In this document: positions 54,091 through 62,514 of the stretch, in pieces | Layout of the letters: each line of letters starts with the position of its first letter | How positions within the stretch are numbered: the first letter of the stretch is position 1 | Assembly (NCBI RefSeq): GCF_001519065.1 | Contig: NZ_KQ954253.1 | Coordinates: 320,087-384,086, forward strand | Source of the DNA: Novosphingobium sp. FSW06-99 | Lineage (GTDB): Bacteria; Pseudomonadota; Alphaproteobacteria; Sphingomonadales; Sphingomonadaceae | Reading direction: 5' to 3' | Length of the DNA stretch: 64,000 bases | The notes under the pieces: model-generated | Seen by the model: the letters and a program-made list of their open reading frames with translations, nothing else | Database searches by the model: none | Told to the model about the DNA's origin: nothing | Translations under genes and position numbers: made by a program

Positions 54091-55026
54091 ATGAAAACAC
54101 TGTCACGCCTTGTCCCGCTCGTCCTTGGCCTGATCCTCGCAACGCCGGCCGCTGCCGACCAGACTTCGTGCAGCAAAAGCGGCATCGCCTTGCAATTGCT
54201 GGGCTCCGGCGGCCCGATTTCCGACGATGCCCGCGCTTCGTCGGGAGCGATCGTGTGGATCAACGGCAAGGCGCGTCTGCTGATCGATGCAGGAGGCGGC
54301 ACATACTTGCGGTTTGGCCAATCGGGCGCGCGGCTGGAAGACCTCGATTTCATCGGCATCTCCCATTTTCACACCGACCATGTGGCCGACCTGCCGGCAA
54401 TTCTCAAAGGCGGCTATTTCCTGAGCTCAAGTCACGCCGTCACACTGGCCGGCCCCACCGGCAATGCACATTTCCCCAGCATGACAGCCTTTTTCGCGCG
54501 CGAATTTGGCCGCGGACAAGGCGCGTACCAATATCTTTCGGGATTGGGCAATGCCACCGACGGTTTGCGCCTGGCGGTTCATCCGGCCGATGTCAGGGTC
54601 GACAAACCCACGCGGACGCTGGTGTTTCAGGGCGATGGCGTAACCGTCTATGCGTTCGGCATCCCGCATGGCGATGTGCCGGCCCTGGCCTTTCGCATCG
54701 AAACGCCAAAAGGCGTGATCGTGCTGTCGGCCGACCAGAATGGCAGCCGCAAGGCATTCGTCGGCTTTGCCGCAGGCGCCGACATTCTGATGATGCCCGC
54801 CGCGATCGACGACGATGCCGATGCGCAATCACGCTTCCTTCATGCCACGCCAACCGTGGTGGGCAAGCTTGCGGCCGAAATAAAGCCGAAGATGCTGGTG
54901 CTGGATCACTTCATGGGCCGATCGCTGATCGACAAGGACAAAAACGTGCAGATCATCCAGCGTTATTATCACGGCCCGGTTTTCGCCAGCCGCGATCTGT
55001 CCTGCTTTCCCCTGTTCAATCGCTGA
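54091..55026 (+). CDS. Secreted MBL-fold metallo-hydrolase
   Basis: 311 residues from ATG 54091 (AGGAG 5 nt upstream). Signal peptide MKTLSRLVPLVLGLILATPAAA. The metal motif HxHxDH is His92, His94, Asp96, His97 in SHFHTDHVAD, and VLSADQNGS and LVLDHFMGRS carry further ligands. Substrate unknown. It starts the operon with the peptide precursor, 20 nt upstream of it, an unusual companion for this class. Confidence 0.9.
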   Translation: MKTLSRLVPLVLGLILATPAAADQTSCSKSGIALQLLGSGGPISDDARASSGAIVWINGKARLLIDAGGGTYLRFGQSGARLEDLDFIGISHFHTDHVADLPAILKGGYFLSSSHAVTLAGPTGNAHFPSMTAFFAREFGRGQGAYQYLSGLGNATDGLRLAVHPADVRVDKPTRTLVFQGDGVTVYAFGIPHGDVPALAFRIETPKGVIVLSADQNGSRKAFVGFAAGADILMMPAAIDDDADAQSRFLHATPTVVGKLAAEIKPKMLVLDHFMGRSLIDKDKNVQIIQRYYHGPVFASRDLSCFPLFNR

Positions 55027-55046
55027 TACTTCAAGGAGACCGGATC

Positions 55047-55340
55047 ATGAAACGTGAAATCGTTCTGGGCATTGCAGCAACCTCGCTGCTTTGCGCCGAT
55101 GCCTATGCCGCCCCTGCGGCAACGCCCGCCCCTGCTGCGGCACCTGCCAGCCATGGCGGCGGCAAATGCGCCAGCGGCAAATGCGGCACCGAGAAAATCT
55201 ATGGGCAGACCAGATTGCAGCACAATCCCGATGGCCAACTGGTGCGCGCGCGCGATGGCAAATGCGGACTGACCGGCAAGGGGTACAACGTGGTTGCCAC
55301 CGAGCGCGACCGGCTGGCCGAGGGCGTATGCGGCCGCTAG
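55047..55340 (+). CDS. Bufferin/HvfA-like RiPP precursor peptide
   Basis: 97 residues. A signal peptide (EIVLGIAATSLLCADAYAA) precedes an Ala/Pro linker and a mature part with cysteines at 41, 46, 73 and 95 in KCASGKCG, GKCG and GVCG contexts, close to the EGKCG-type motifs of MNIO-modified peptides. CAAGGAG is a good ribosome binding site. Its stop overlaps the start of the MNIO enzyme gene by 13 nt. Known relatives have cysteines converted to thiooxazoles that bind copper; here modification is predicted only. Confidence 0.8.
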   Translation: MKREIVLGIAATSLLCADAYAAPAATPAPAAAPASHGGGKCASGKCGTEKIYGQTRLQHNPDGQLVRARDGKCGLTGKGYNVVATERDRLAEGVCGR

Positions 55341-56173
55341 GCGAAACCAGCCTGGGGATCGGGCTGCGCCCCGAACTGGCCGATGCCTTGTGCAACGGTC
55401 CGGTCGCGGCGCCCCTAGACTTTCTCGAACTGGCACCCGAGAACTGGATGGCAATGGGCGGGCGCAAGCGCGACCAGCTCGACCGGATTGCCGATCGCTA
55501 TCCGCTGGTGGCCCACGGGCTCAGCCTGTCGATCGGCGATACCGAACCGCTCGACATCGATTTCGTCAGCGATTTGCGCCGGTTTCTCGACGATTACGCA
55601 ATCGATGTGTTCAGCGATCATCTGTGTCTGGCACGCGATGCGACCGGCTATCTTTATGACTTGCTGCCGAGCCCACGTCGCGCCGCCAATATCGACTATC
55701 TGGCCGCGCGGATCGGTCAGGTGCAAGCCATCATCGGCCGCCGCCTGATCCTCGAGAACATCTCGTATTATCATCGCTATGACGATCAGATGGCCGAAGG
55801 CGAATTCATCGCCGAAGTGGCACACCGGTCGGGGTGCGGGCTGCTGCTCGACATCAACAACGCCTATGTCAACGGGCGCAACCACGGCGAAGACCCGCTG
55901 GCATTCATGCGCAACCTGCCGTCGGACGCGTTCGCCTATTATCATATCGCAGGCCATCTCGTCTGTGACGACGGGCTGATCCTCGACACCCATGGCACGC
56001 CCGTGGCCGACGAGGTGGTGCGGTTGGGCCAGGCGGTTTGGGCCCAACACGGCCCCCGGCCCCTGCTGCTCGAACGCGACAATTTCGTACCGACGCTCGA
56101 TGCGCTGGTCGACGAGGCCACAACGGTCCACCGTGCCATAAAGATGGGGTCATGCCATGACGCAACAGCCTGA
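55328..56173 (+). CDS. DUF692 family multinuclear iron oxidative enzyme (MNIO)
   Basis: 281 residues, TIM-barrel fold of the DUF692 (BufB/HvfB/GigB) family. Metal-ligand residues are in place: Glu38 in LAPENW, His63, Asp97-His98 in FSDHLC, Glu143-Asn144 in LENISYY, Asp175 in LLDINNAYVN, His206 and His210 in YYHIAGH, Glu249 in LLERDN. It would oxidise cysteines of the precursor at 55047-55340. Overlaps that gene and the next one. Confidence 0.93.
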   Translation: MRPLGETSLGIGLRPELADALCNGPVAAPLDFLELAPENWMAMGGRKRDQLDRIADRYPLVAHGLSLSIGDTEPLDIDFVSDLRRFLDDYAIDVFSDHLCLARDATGYLYDLLPSPRRAANIDYLAARIGQVQAIIGRRLILENISYYHRYDDQMAEGEFIAEVAHRSGCGLLLDINNAYVNGRNHGEDPLAFMRNLPSDAFAYYHIAGHLVCDDGLILDTHGTPVADEVVRLGQAVWAQHGPRPLLLERDNFVPTLDALVDEATTVHRAIKMGSCHDATA

Positions 56174-56828
56174 TCCGGTGATGGTTCGCGAAGTTGCGCA
56201 ACTGTGCGTGCGGGCACGCCACGATCCCGAATGCCTCTATGGGCGATTGCTGCGCGAAAACGTGCGCGATGTGCTGGAGTGCAGCTTTCCCAGCTTCTGC
56301 GAGCGGATCGAGCCTGCGGATCTGGCGCAAATGGTCGATCGGTTTGTTGCAGAACACCCGGCAATCCGGCCACAGTTCCATCAAGTCGCGACCGAATTTG
56401 TCGAATTTGCGCAAGCGCGGTTATCCTTGACGAACTCCTTGCTGTGCGTGCTCGAATACGAGTGGGCGCTGCTGGCGGCGGAAATCGATCCGGCCCGCAT
56501 CACCCCGCCATCGCCAGGTGATCGCTTTGGCGTTGCGATCAATCCGGTCGCCCGGCTGGTCGTGCTGCCCTTCGATGCGACCGGCGGAGATTGGGATCGG
56601 CCCACGCGCCGCGCACATGCGATCTATCGCAATGCCGCACATGAGGTGCTGACCCAGGTGCTGTCGCAACAGGACTGCCATCTGATCGAGCTGATCAAGG
56701 CCGCAGCATCGATCACCCCCACCGCGCTGGCCGCACAAGCCGCGGCATCATGGTCACCCGACGACGTCGCGCAATGGGTCGCGACCAACCTTGAGTTCGG
56801 CCTGCTGTGCCAGGTCGCCCCCGAATAG
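56157..56828 (+). CDS. DUF2063 partner protein (BufC/HvfC-like)
   Basis: 223 residues, overlapping the MNIO gene by 17 nt. N-terminal DNA-binding-like DUF2063 region (VAQLCVRARHDP ... VLECSFPSFCERI) and a beta-rich C-terminal part (INPVARLVVLPFD). Proteins of this kind present the precursor leader to the MNIO enzyme, forming a complex. Sequence is less conserved than the enzyme, so the call rests on pattern and position. Confidence 0.85.
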   Translation: MTQQPDPVMVREVAQLCVRARHDPECLYGRLLRENVRDVLECSFPSFCERIEPADLAQMVDRFVAEHPAIRPQFHQVATEFVEFAQARLSLTNSLLCVLEYEWALLAAEIDPARITPPSPGDRFGVAINPVARLVVLPFDATGGDWDRPTRRAHAIYRNAAHEVLTQVLSQQDCHLIELIKAAASITPTALAAQAAASWSPDDVAQWVATNLEFGLLCQVAPE

Positions 56829-56839
56829 AGGAGATTTCG

Positions 56840-57451
56840 ATGAACGTGTTCAAACTTGTCGATGGCGGGTTTGCCCGGATCAAACGGCTGGATTTCCTGC
56901 CGCTGCTGGCCACCCGCCTCTACCTCTTGCCGATATTCTACGAAGGCGCACATACCAAGATCACCGGTTTTGCAGGAACGGTTGCGTGGTTTGCCGCGCC
57001 CGTCAGCCAGGGCGGGCTTGGCATGCCGTTTCCCTTGCTGCTGGCGACGCTCGCCACCGCAACCGAAACGGCAGGATGCATCTGCATGGCGCTCGGGCTG
57101 TTCACGCGGCTGGTTTCGATCCCGCTGATGGTCACCATGACGATCGCCGGGCTGTCGGTCCACTGGTCGCACGGCTGGGCCGCGATCGCGGGGAAAACCG
57201 CCGAATCAACGCTGCGCATGCAGGCCTTCATGGATTGGTTGGCGCAGAATTTTCCTGGCCGGTTCAATTACATCACCCAGCTTGGCGACCCGATCATCCT
57301 CAACAACGGGATCGAATTCACGGTCACGTATCTGATCATGCTGATGACGCTGTTCTTCTATGGCGGCGGGCGTTACCTCAGTGTCGATTACTGGCTGGCC
57401 AAATGGCGCCCCCACCAGATCGGCTGGCTGATGCCCGCCGATCACGCGTGA
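56840..57451 (+). CDS. DoxX-family membrane protein (HvfD/GigD-like)
   Basis: 203 residues from ATG 56840 with GAGGAG upstream. Four membrane helices, beginning with LATRLYLLPIFYEGAHTKI and including GMPFPLLLATLATATETAGCICMALGL and VTYLIMLMTLFFYGGGRYLS, as in DoxX. DoxX proteins are the usual fourth gene of bufferin/gig/hvf operons. May link the system to the respiratory membrane; function unproven. Confidence 0.88.
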   Translation: MNVFKLVDGGFARIKRLDFLPLLATRLYLLPIFYEGAHTKITGFAGTVAWFAAPVSQGGLGMPFPLLLATLATATETAGCICMALGLFTRLVSIPLMVTMTIAGLSVHWSHGWAAIAGKTAESTLRMQAFMDWLAQNFPGRFNYITQLGDPIILNNGIEFTVTYLIMLMTLFFYGGGRYLSVDYWLAKWRPHQIGWLMPADHA

Positions 57452-57489
57452 AATCCTGATCTCTCCAACACCGCAAAAGGACTCACCCC

Positions 57490-58476
57490 ATGACCAGAAT
57501 AGCGATGAAAGTCGCCGTCTCGGGCGCAGCAGGCCAGATCTGCTATTCGCTGTTGTTCCGCATTGCGCGCGGTGACCTGTTCGGGCTGGACCAGCCCGTC
57601 ACGCTCCACTTGCTCGATGTGCCGCAGGCCCAAGCTGCAGTGCACGGCGTGGTGATGGAATTGCGCGATTGCGCTTTTGCGCTGCTGGACCAGATTGTCG
57701 TCACCGACGATCCGCTGGTCGCTTTTGACGACATCGATGCGGCAATCCTGGTCGGATCGCGTCCGCGCGGCAAAGGCATGGAGCGGCGCGATCTGCTTGC
57801 GGCCAATGCGCGGATCTTTCAGGTGCAGGGCCGCGCCCTCGACCAGGTCGCCAAACGCGAGGCCAAAGTTCTGGTGGTCGGCAATCCGGCCAACACCAAC
57901 GCCTATATCCTGGCGCACAGCGCGCCCGGTTTTCCCAAGGCCAATATTTCATCGATGATCCGGCTCGATCACAACCGCGCGCTGGCAATGCTGGCCGAGA
58001 AACTGGGCGTCGGGCTGGGTGCAATCGAGCATCTGGTGGTCTGGGGCAACCATTCGCCGACAATGTTTGCCGACTGGAGCCAGGCGACCGTCGCGGGCCA
58101 GCCCCTGCCCGCCGCGATTGGCGATGACGACTGGTATCGCAACACGTTCATCCCCACCGTCGCCCAGCGCGGCACCGCGATCATCGAAGCGCGCGGGCTG
58201 TCGTCGGCGGCATCGGCCGCCAATGCCGCGATCGACCAGATGCGCGACTGGATCAGCGGCACCGACGGGCGCTGGGTATCGATGGCAGTGGCATCAGACG
58301 GCGCATACGACATCCCCGAGGGCTTGTTCTGCGGCGTGCCGGTCACGTGCGAAGCGGGCGAATACACCCGCATCGGCGGGCTGGAACCCGATGCCTATGC
58401 GCGCAGCATGATCGCACGCACAGTCGCCGAACTGATCGACGAACGCGACGCGGTAACCGCAATCCTGACCGAATAA
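57490..58476 (+). CDS. mdh: Malate dehydrogenase (cytosolic type)
   Basis: 328 residues. NAD-binding [41 protein letters not shown] with substrate-binding Arg pair, [20 protein letters not shown] and catalytic His in [12 protein letters not shown], the pattern of MDH type 2. It oxidises malate to oxaloacetate with NAD+. Placement in a RiPP operon (38 nt after the DoxX gene) is unusual. Sphingomonads usually keep a different, LDH-like mdh near the citrate-cycle genes, so this could be a second enzyme. Confidence 0.9.
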   Translation: MTRIAMKVAVSGAAGQICYSLLFRIARGDLFGLDQPVTLHLLDVPQAQAAVHGVVMELRDCAFALLDQIVVTDDPLVAFDDIDAAILVGSRPRGKGMERRDLLAANARIFQVQGRALDQVAKREAKVLVVGNPANTNAYILAHSAPGFPKANISSMIRLDHNRALAMLAEKLGVGLGAIEHLVVWGNHSPTMFADWSQATVAGQPLPAAIGDDDWYRNTFIPTVAQRGTAIIEARGLSSAASAANAAIDQMRDWISGTDGRWVSMAVASDGAYDIPEGLFCGVPVTCEAGEYTRIGGLEPDAYARSMIARTVAELIDERDAVTAILTE

Positions 58477-58504
58477 GACTTTACGCCAAGCAAAGGACAT
58501 ATCC

Positions 58505-59308
58505 GTGAGCAGAATGAAGATGCTGCTTTGCGCTGTGGCGCTGGCGGCCTTGCCAACTTGCGCCACCAGTGCGCATGAAACTCCCGATCCGACCATCGTC
58601 CACAATGCCCGCGACGGCGTGGTGCGGCTCTATGGCGCGGGCGGCCCCGATACCGCGCTGCGCAAAGTGGCGGCGGTGTTTCACCAGGAAACCGGCATCG
58701 ACGTTGTGATCACCGCCGGCCCCGAACCAACCTGGTCGAAACACGCGCAAGCCGACGCCGATATCGTGTGGGGCACATCCGAAGAGGAAATCACCGCCTT
58801 GCTCGAAACCTACAAAGATTTTGCCTCGAGCGATGTCATGCCGGTCTATCTGCGCCCGGCGATCATCGCAGTGAAGAAGGGCAATCCCAAACATATCGCC
58901 GGGTTTGACGATCTGTTGAAAGACGGCATGCGCGTGGTCGTGACCGAAGGCGCGGGCGTTGCCAACACGTCTGGCACCGGGGTGTGGGAAGATGTGGCGG
59001 GCCGGCTTGGCCATCTGTCCGACATGGCGACGCTGCGCCGCCATATCATCGCGTTCGGCAAAGGCAGCGGCGCCAGCTACAAGGCGTTTGTCGAACAGGA
59101 TGCCGATGCCTGGATCACCTGGCCCGATTGGCCGATCACCCATGCGGACAAAGCCGATCTGGTCCCGCTGGCGCCATCACGCACAATCTGGCGCGATCTC
59201 AATCTGGTGATGGCCCCCGATGCCGACCCACAGGCGCACAGGTTCATCGCCTTTCTGATGAGCGCACGCGGCGCGGCGATCATGCAGACCGAAGGCTGGA
59301 CGCGTTAG
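58505..59308 (+). CDS. AcfC-like periplasmic substrate-binding protein
   Basis: 267 residues from a GTG (AAAGGA 8 nt upstream), ATG 58514 being the alternative. Signal peptide MLLCAVALAALPTCATSAH. The mature protein (VRLYGAGGPDTALRKVAAVFHQETGIDVVITAGPEPTW, landmarks YGAGGPD and AGPEPTW) matches accessory colonization factor AcfC-type proteins, of the molybdate/sulfate-binding group. No ABC permease accompanies it. Last gene of the operon; its stop overlaps the stop of the HxlR gene. Confidence 0.85.
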   Translation: MSRMKMLLCAVALAALPTCATSAHETPDPTIVHNARDGVVRLYGAGGPDTALRKVAAVFHQETGIDVVITAGPEPTWSKHAQADADIVWGTSEEEITALLETYKDFASSDVMPVYLRPAIIAVKKGNPKHIAGFDDLLKDGMRVVVTEGAGVANTSGTGVWEDVAGRLGHLSDMATLRRHIIAFGKGSGASYKAFVEQDADAWITWPDWPITHADKADLVPLAPSRTIWRDLNLVMAPDADPQAHRFIAFLMSARGAAIMQTEGWTR

Positions 59309-59712
59309 GCGGCGTTCTGCCGCGAATCGTAATTCACTTGCGCCTCCCGCACTTGCTCCCAACATGCTTTAGCCCAATCGACCAGCGCTTGCGTTGGACC
59401 AAGCAGACTATTGCCTAGTTCAGTGATCTCATACTCGACGCGCGGCGGCACTTCGGCGAACACTTCGCGCACAACCAGCCCGTCGCGTTCGAGATTCTTC
59501 AGCGTGACCGACAACATCCGCTGAGAAATACCGGGAATGGCGCGCTCAAGGGCCGAAAAGCGGGCGCGTCCCCCTAACAGATCGAGCGAGAGCATCACGA
59601 AGATCGTCCATTTGTCGCCCACTTTGGTCAGCAGCTCGCGCACGGCCACCGGATCAGAGCTGCGACAAACCGCAGCCGGGTCGAGAACGGCGTTTTTTGG
59701 AGACTTTGCCAT
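59305..59712 (-). CDS. HxlR-family transcriptional regulator
   Basis: 135 residues with the winged-helix pattern of the family: VGDKWTIFVMLSLDLLGGRARFSALERAIPGISQRMLSVTLKNLERDGLVVREV. Divergent from the SnoaL-like and azoR genes, with a perfect palindrome between them. Such regulators commonly sense electrophiles or quinones and control reductases; a cysteine at residue 16 (VCRSSDPV) is present near the N terminus. Confidence 0.92.
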   Translation of the reverse strand: MAKSPKNAVLDPAAVCRSSDPVAVRELLTKVGDKWTIFVMLSLDLLGGRARFSALERAIPGISQRMLSVTLKNLERDGLVVREVFAEVPPRVEYEITELGNSLLGPTQALVDWAKACWEQVREAQVNYDSRQNAA

Positions 59713-59742
59713 CGCTTACCTCGGTGTGTGTGACTGATTTCA

Positions 59743-59769
59743 AAGTGCCTTCTTTTTCAGAAGGCACTT
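59743..59769. promoter_or_regulatory. HxlR operator candidate
   Basis: AAGTGCCTTC (59743-59752) and GAAGGCACTT (59760-59769) form a perfect 10-bp inverted repeat with a 7-nt spacer, centred between the divergent HxlR and SnoaL genes. The best site for the regulator to control both directions. Confidence 0.65.
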
Positions 59770-59828
59770 CTCATCTATATGACACTCACGTTCGGTAAGC
59801 AACCTTGCAGAGAGCCGGGGAAAACACG

Positions 59829-60254
59829 ATGACGCATTCGAATTACGCGAAATATGCTCCTGCCGAACCCTATTTCAACGTGGTGCGCGAGGCGATGGGT
59901 GATCTGGTCGATGGCGAACACTTCTTCGACATTGTCGCACCCGACATCATTTACGAAGTGCGCTACGAATTTCCAGGCTGGCCACGCATCACCAGTGGAC
60001 GCGCAGACCTGATGGCCATGTTTGCCAGTTATGTTCAGAATATCGCTCTGAACTCGACCAGCGATCTGGTGACGATGCGTGCAGAAAACGGCCAGGTTGT
60101 CGTGCTCGAATACGAAGTACACGGCACAATTCTTTCTACCGGACGAGCTTACCACAACCGCTTCTGCTCGATTGCCACAATCAGCGACCGCAAGATCGTG
60201 CAATGGCGCGATTATATGGACTCGCTTGCGGCATGGAACGCGCTGAGTGCCTGA
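59829..60254 (+). CDS. SnoaL/NTF2-like protein
   Basis: 141 residues from ATG 59829. Cone-like NTF2 fold: YFNVVREAMGDLVDGEHFFDIVAPDIIYEVRYEF, VVLEYEVHGTILSTGRAYHNRFCSIATISDRKIVQWRDYMD (landmarks LEYEVHG and WRDYMD). Members are often isomerases or hydratases of small aromatics. It precedes azoR by 34 nt and is likely co-transcribed under HxlR control. Confidence 0.85.
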   Translation: MTHSNYAKYAPAEPYFNVVREAMGDLVDGEHFFDIVAPDIIYEVRYEFPGWPRITSGRADLMAMFASYVQNIALNSTSDLVTMRAENGQVVVLEYEVHGTILSTGRAYHNRFCSIATISDRKIVQWRDYMDSLAAWNALSA

Positions 60255-60288
60255 CCACCATCATTCCCCCATTCAAAAGGATCCGCTC

Positions 60289-60897
60289 ATGAAACAAATT
60301 CTGATGATCGAAGTCAGCCCGCGCGGCCCGGCGTCCGGCAGCCGCGCCGCCGCCGACCGACTGGCCGCACACCTGATCGCGGCCCATCCCGCCGCTCGGC
60401 TGATCCGCCGCGATCTGGCCGCATCCCCGCTGCCACATCTCGACGGCGCAACGCTCGGTGTGATCGCCGCACGCGATCCCGCCAATCCCGCGCCGATGAC
60501 GGAACTGGCAAGACTGTCAGACGAATTGACCGACGAATTGCTCGCATCGGATTGTCTGGTGATCGCGACCCCGATGTGGAATTTCGGCATTCCCTCGGTG
60601 CTCAAGGCCTGGATCGATCTGGTCGTGCGCCCCGGCCTCACGTTCCAGTATGCTGGCGAAGGCGTTCTCGGCCTTGCACAGGGCAAACAGGCCATCCTGT
60701 TGCCGGCGTCGGGCGGCGTGTTCAGCGAAGGCCCGTGGCGCCCGTGGGACTTTGTCGAACCCTACCTGAAACAAGTGCTTGGCTTCATCGGCATCAGTGA
60801 TGTCGAGACTATTCGCATCGAGGGCATGAATATCCCCGGGCTTGCCGAACAGGCCGTGCCCAACGCCTTTGCTGCCATCGAGAGCCTTGCTGCCTGA
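60289..60897 (+). CDS. azoR: FMN-dependent NADH-azoreductase
   Basis: 202 residues from ATG 60289 (AAAAGGA upstream). Flavodoxin-like fold with ILMIEVSPRG, PMWNFGIPSVLKAWIDLVVRPGLTFQYAGEGVLGL (landmarks PMWNFGIPS and LTFQYAGEG), LLPASGGVFSEGPW. It reduces azo bonds and quinones by two-electron transfer. Pairing with a divergent HxlR regulator is a classical quinone-stress arrangement. Confidence 0.92.
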   Translation: MKQILMIEVSPRGPASGSRAAADRLAAHLIAAHPAARLIRRDLAASPLPHLDGATLGVIAARDPANPAPMTELARLSDELTDELLASDCLVIATPMWNFGIPSVLKAWIDLVVRPGLTFQYAGEGVLGLAQGKQAILLPASGGVFSEGPWRPWDFVEPYLKQVLGFIGISDVETIRIEGMNIPGLAEQAVPNAFAAIESLAA

Positions 60898-61098
60898 ACG
60901 CGCGCGCTGACTTCGACGGGGTGCGCGCATGCACGACATCGACGTGCGATTTTGCAAATTTCCCAACATACACACAAGAAAACCACCGGCCGAATCGATA
61001 CTCTTCCCGATAGGCGCCGACGGAAAACTCTCCCGCCGGTAGTCGCCCGCAAACGCGAAGCCCCGAACCCCGCCAATTCGCGTTGCGGGCGTACCTAA

Positions 61099-61139
61099 GC
61101 CCTGCGGCCCACACCTGGCGGGCCGCAGGGCGCCTTTTG
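61099..61139 (+). terminator. Strong hairpin in the azoR-hydrolase gap
   Basis: GCCCTGCGGCCC (61099-61110) and GGGCCGCAGGGC (61120-61131) make a perfect 12-bp stem over a 9-nt loop, followed by GCCTTTT. It is 201 nt after azoR, in a 346-nt gap without other recognisable genes; the long distance leaves room for an unrecognised small RNA ending here. Confidence 0.7.
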
Positions 61140-61243
61140 GCTACACTCGATCGGGGGGATCGGCAGGAAACCACTTCGATCGAACCGTTCAACCACAGGC
61201 GCAGCGCAGTTGCGCATGACGTCCGAACAAAAAGGGGCCTGTC

Positions 61244-62215
61244 ATGGCCAAAATGACTCTGACCCGACGCACGCTCATTGCCGCCAGCGGCACAGCAGGC
61301 GTCCTTGCAGCCATTCCGCGCAGCTTTGGCCAGGTGGCCGCCGCTGCCGTAAACACCAGGCAAAAGGAGCGAAAAGACATGGGATACGTGACAACGCCGG
61401 ACGGCGCAGAAATCTTCTACAAGGACTGGGGCCCGAGATCGGCGCAACCCATTCATTTTCATCACGGCTGGCCGCTCAGTTCGGATGACTGGGACAATCA
61501 GATGCTGTTCTTCCTTGCCCACGGCTTCCGCGTTGTCGCCCATGACCGTCGCGGCCACGGCCGTTCGAGCCAGATCGATACCGGCCACGACATGGATCAC
61601 TATGCCGCCGACGCGTCGGCCGTCGCCGAACATGTCGACCTTCGCAATGCCATCCATGTCGGTCATTCGACCGGCGGTGGCGAAGTGGCGCGCTATGTCG
61701 CAAGGCACGGGCAACCGCAGGGCCGCGTGGCCAAGGCCGTGCTGGTCAGTGCAGTGCCGCCGCTGATGCTCAAGACCGCCGCCAATCCCGAAGGCACGCC
61801 GATGGACGTGTTCGACAGCTTTCGCGCAGCGCTCGCGGCAAACCGCGCGCAGTTTTTCCTCGATGTGCCGACCGGGCCCTTTTATGGCTTCAACCGGCCG
61901 GGCGCGAAAATCTCGCAAGGGATTATCGACAACTGGTGGCGACAGGGCATGATGGGCAGCGCGCTGGCCCATTATGAAGGCATCAAGGCCTTTTCGGAAA
62001 CCGACCAGACCGAAGATCTCAAGGCGATCCGGGTGCCGACGCTGGTCATGCAGGGCGACGACGACCAGGTGGTTCCCTACAAGGATGCGGCCGTTCTTCA
62101 GGCCAAATTGCTCAAGAACAGCGTGCTCAAGATCTATCCCGGCTACCCGCATGGCATGGCGACCACGCAAGCCGATGTGATCAACGCCGACCTGCTGGCG
62201 TTCATCAAGAGCTGA
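61244..62215 (+). CDS. Tat-exported alpha/beta hydrolase, non-heme chloroperoxidase-type
   Basis: 323 residues. An RRTLIAASG twin-arginine signal (residues 8-16) precedes a complete alpha/beta hydrolase: [15 protein letters not shown], nucleophile in [12 protein letters not shown], then Asp in [10 protein letters not shown] and His in YPGYPHGM. Most relatives lack a signal and begin at the equivalent of Met46 (GYVTTPDG). Here that codon, ATG 61379, still has AAGGAG 9 nt upstream, which points to an added leader. GGGG precedes the first ATG. Confidence 0.92.
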   Translation: MAKMTLTRRTLIAASGTAGVLAAIPRSFGQVAAAAVNTRQKERKDMGYVTTPDGAEIFYKDWGPRSAQPIHFHHGWPLSSDDWDNQMLFFLAHGFRVVAHDRRGHGRSSQIDTGHDMDHYAADASAVAEHVDLRNAIHVGHSTGGGEVARYVARHGQPQGRVAKAVLVSAVPPLMLKTAANPEGTPMDVFDSFRAALAANRAQFFLDVPTGPFYGFNRPGAKISQGIIDNWWRQGMMGSALAHYEGIKAFSETDQTEDLKAIRVPTLVMQGDDDQVVPYKDAAVLQAKLLKNSVLKIYPGYPHGMATTQADVINADLLAFIKS

Positions 62216-62223
62216 CGCGACGA

Positions 62224-62252
62224 TCCGGCGCCGGGCCTCGCCCGGCGCCGGA
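62224..62252. terminator. Terminator-like hairpin after the hydrolase gene
   Basis: TCCGGCGCCGGGC (62224-62236) pairs with GCCCGGCGCCGGA (62240-62252) as a perfect 13-bp stem with a CTC loop, 9 nt after the stop. There is no U tract, so it may act as a stabiliser as much as a terminator. Confidence 0.5.
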
Positions 62253-62354
62253 CCAATCCCGGCAAAACCACATCAGACCAACATGGCGTTCGCCGCGCGC
62301 TGTCCGCGCGTTATCGGCCCAGAGGTCCAGCCTGCCGAACGGGAGAAACTCGCC

Positions 62355-62514
62355 ATGAGCGTCAAGTATTTTACCACGGCCACTGCGGGTGCACCGGTCG
62401 CCTCGGATGCGTACTCCAGATCCGTCGAAGCAGACGGGCCGATTGTCTAGCACGACGTGTATCTCGTCGAAAACTCGCGCAGTTCAACCACGAGCGGGTG
62501 CCCGAACGGGTTCG
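62355..62514 (+). pseudogene. Broken catalase gene, N-terminal fragment
   Basis: ATG 62355 opens MSVKYFTTATAGAPVASD and continues to GPIV, then an in-frame TAG (62448-62450), then HDVYLVE. A one-base deletion near 62472 shifts the frame; the next frame reads LAQFNHERVPERV. This is the start of a monofunctional catalase (compare the family pattern GPIVLHDxYLxE and NRERVPERV). Similarity ends at about 62514. The rest of the gene is absent. Confidence 0.75.
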
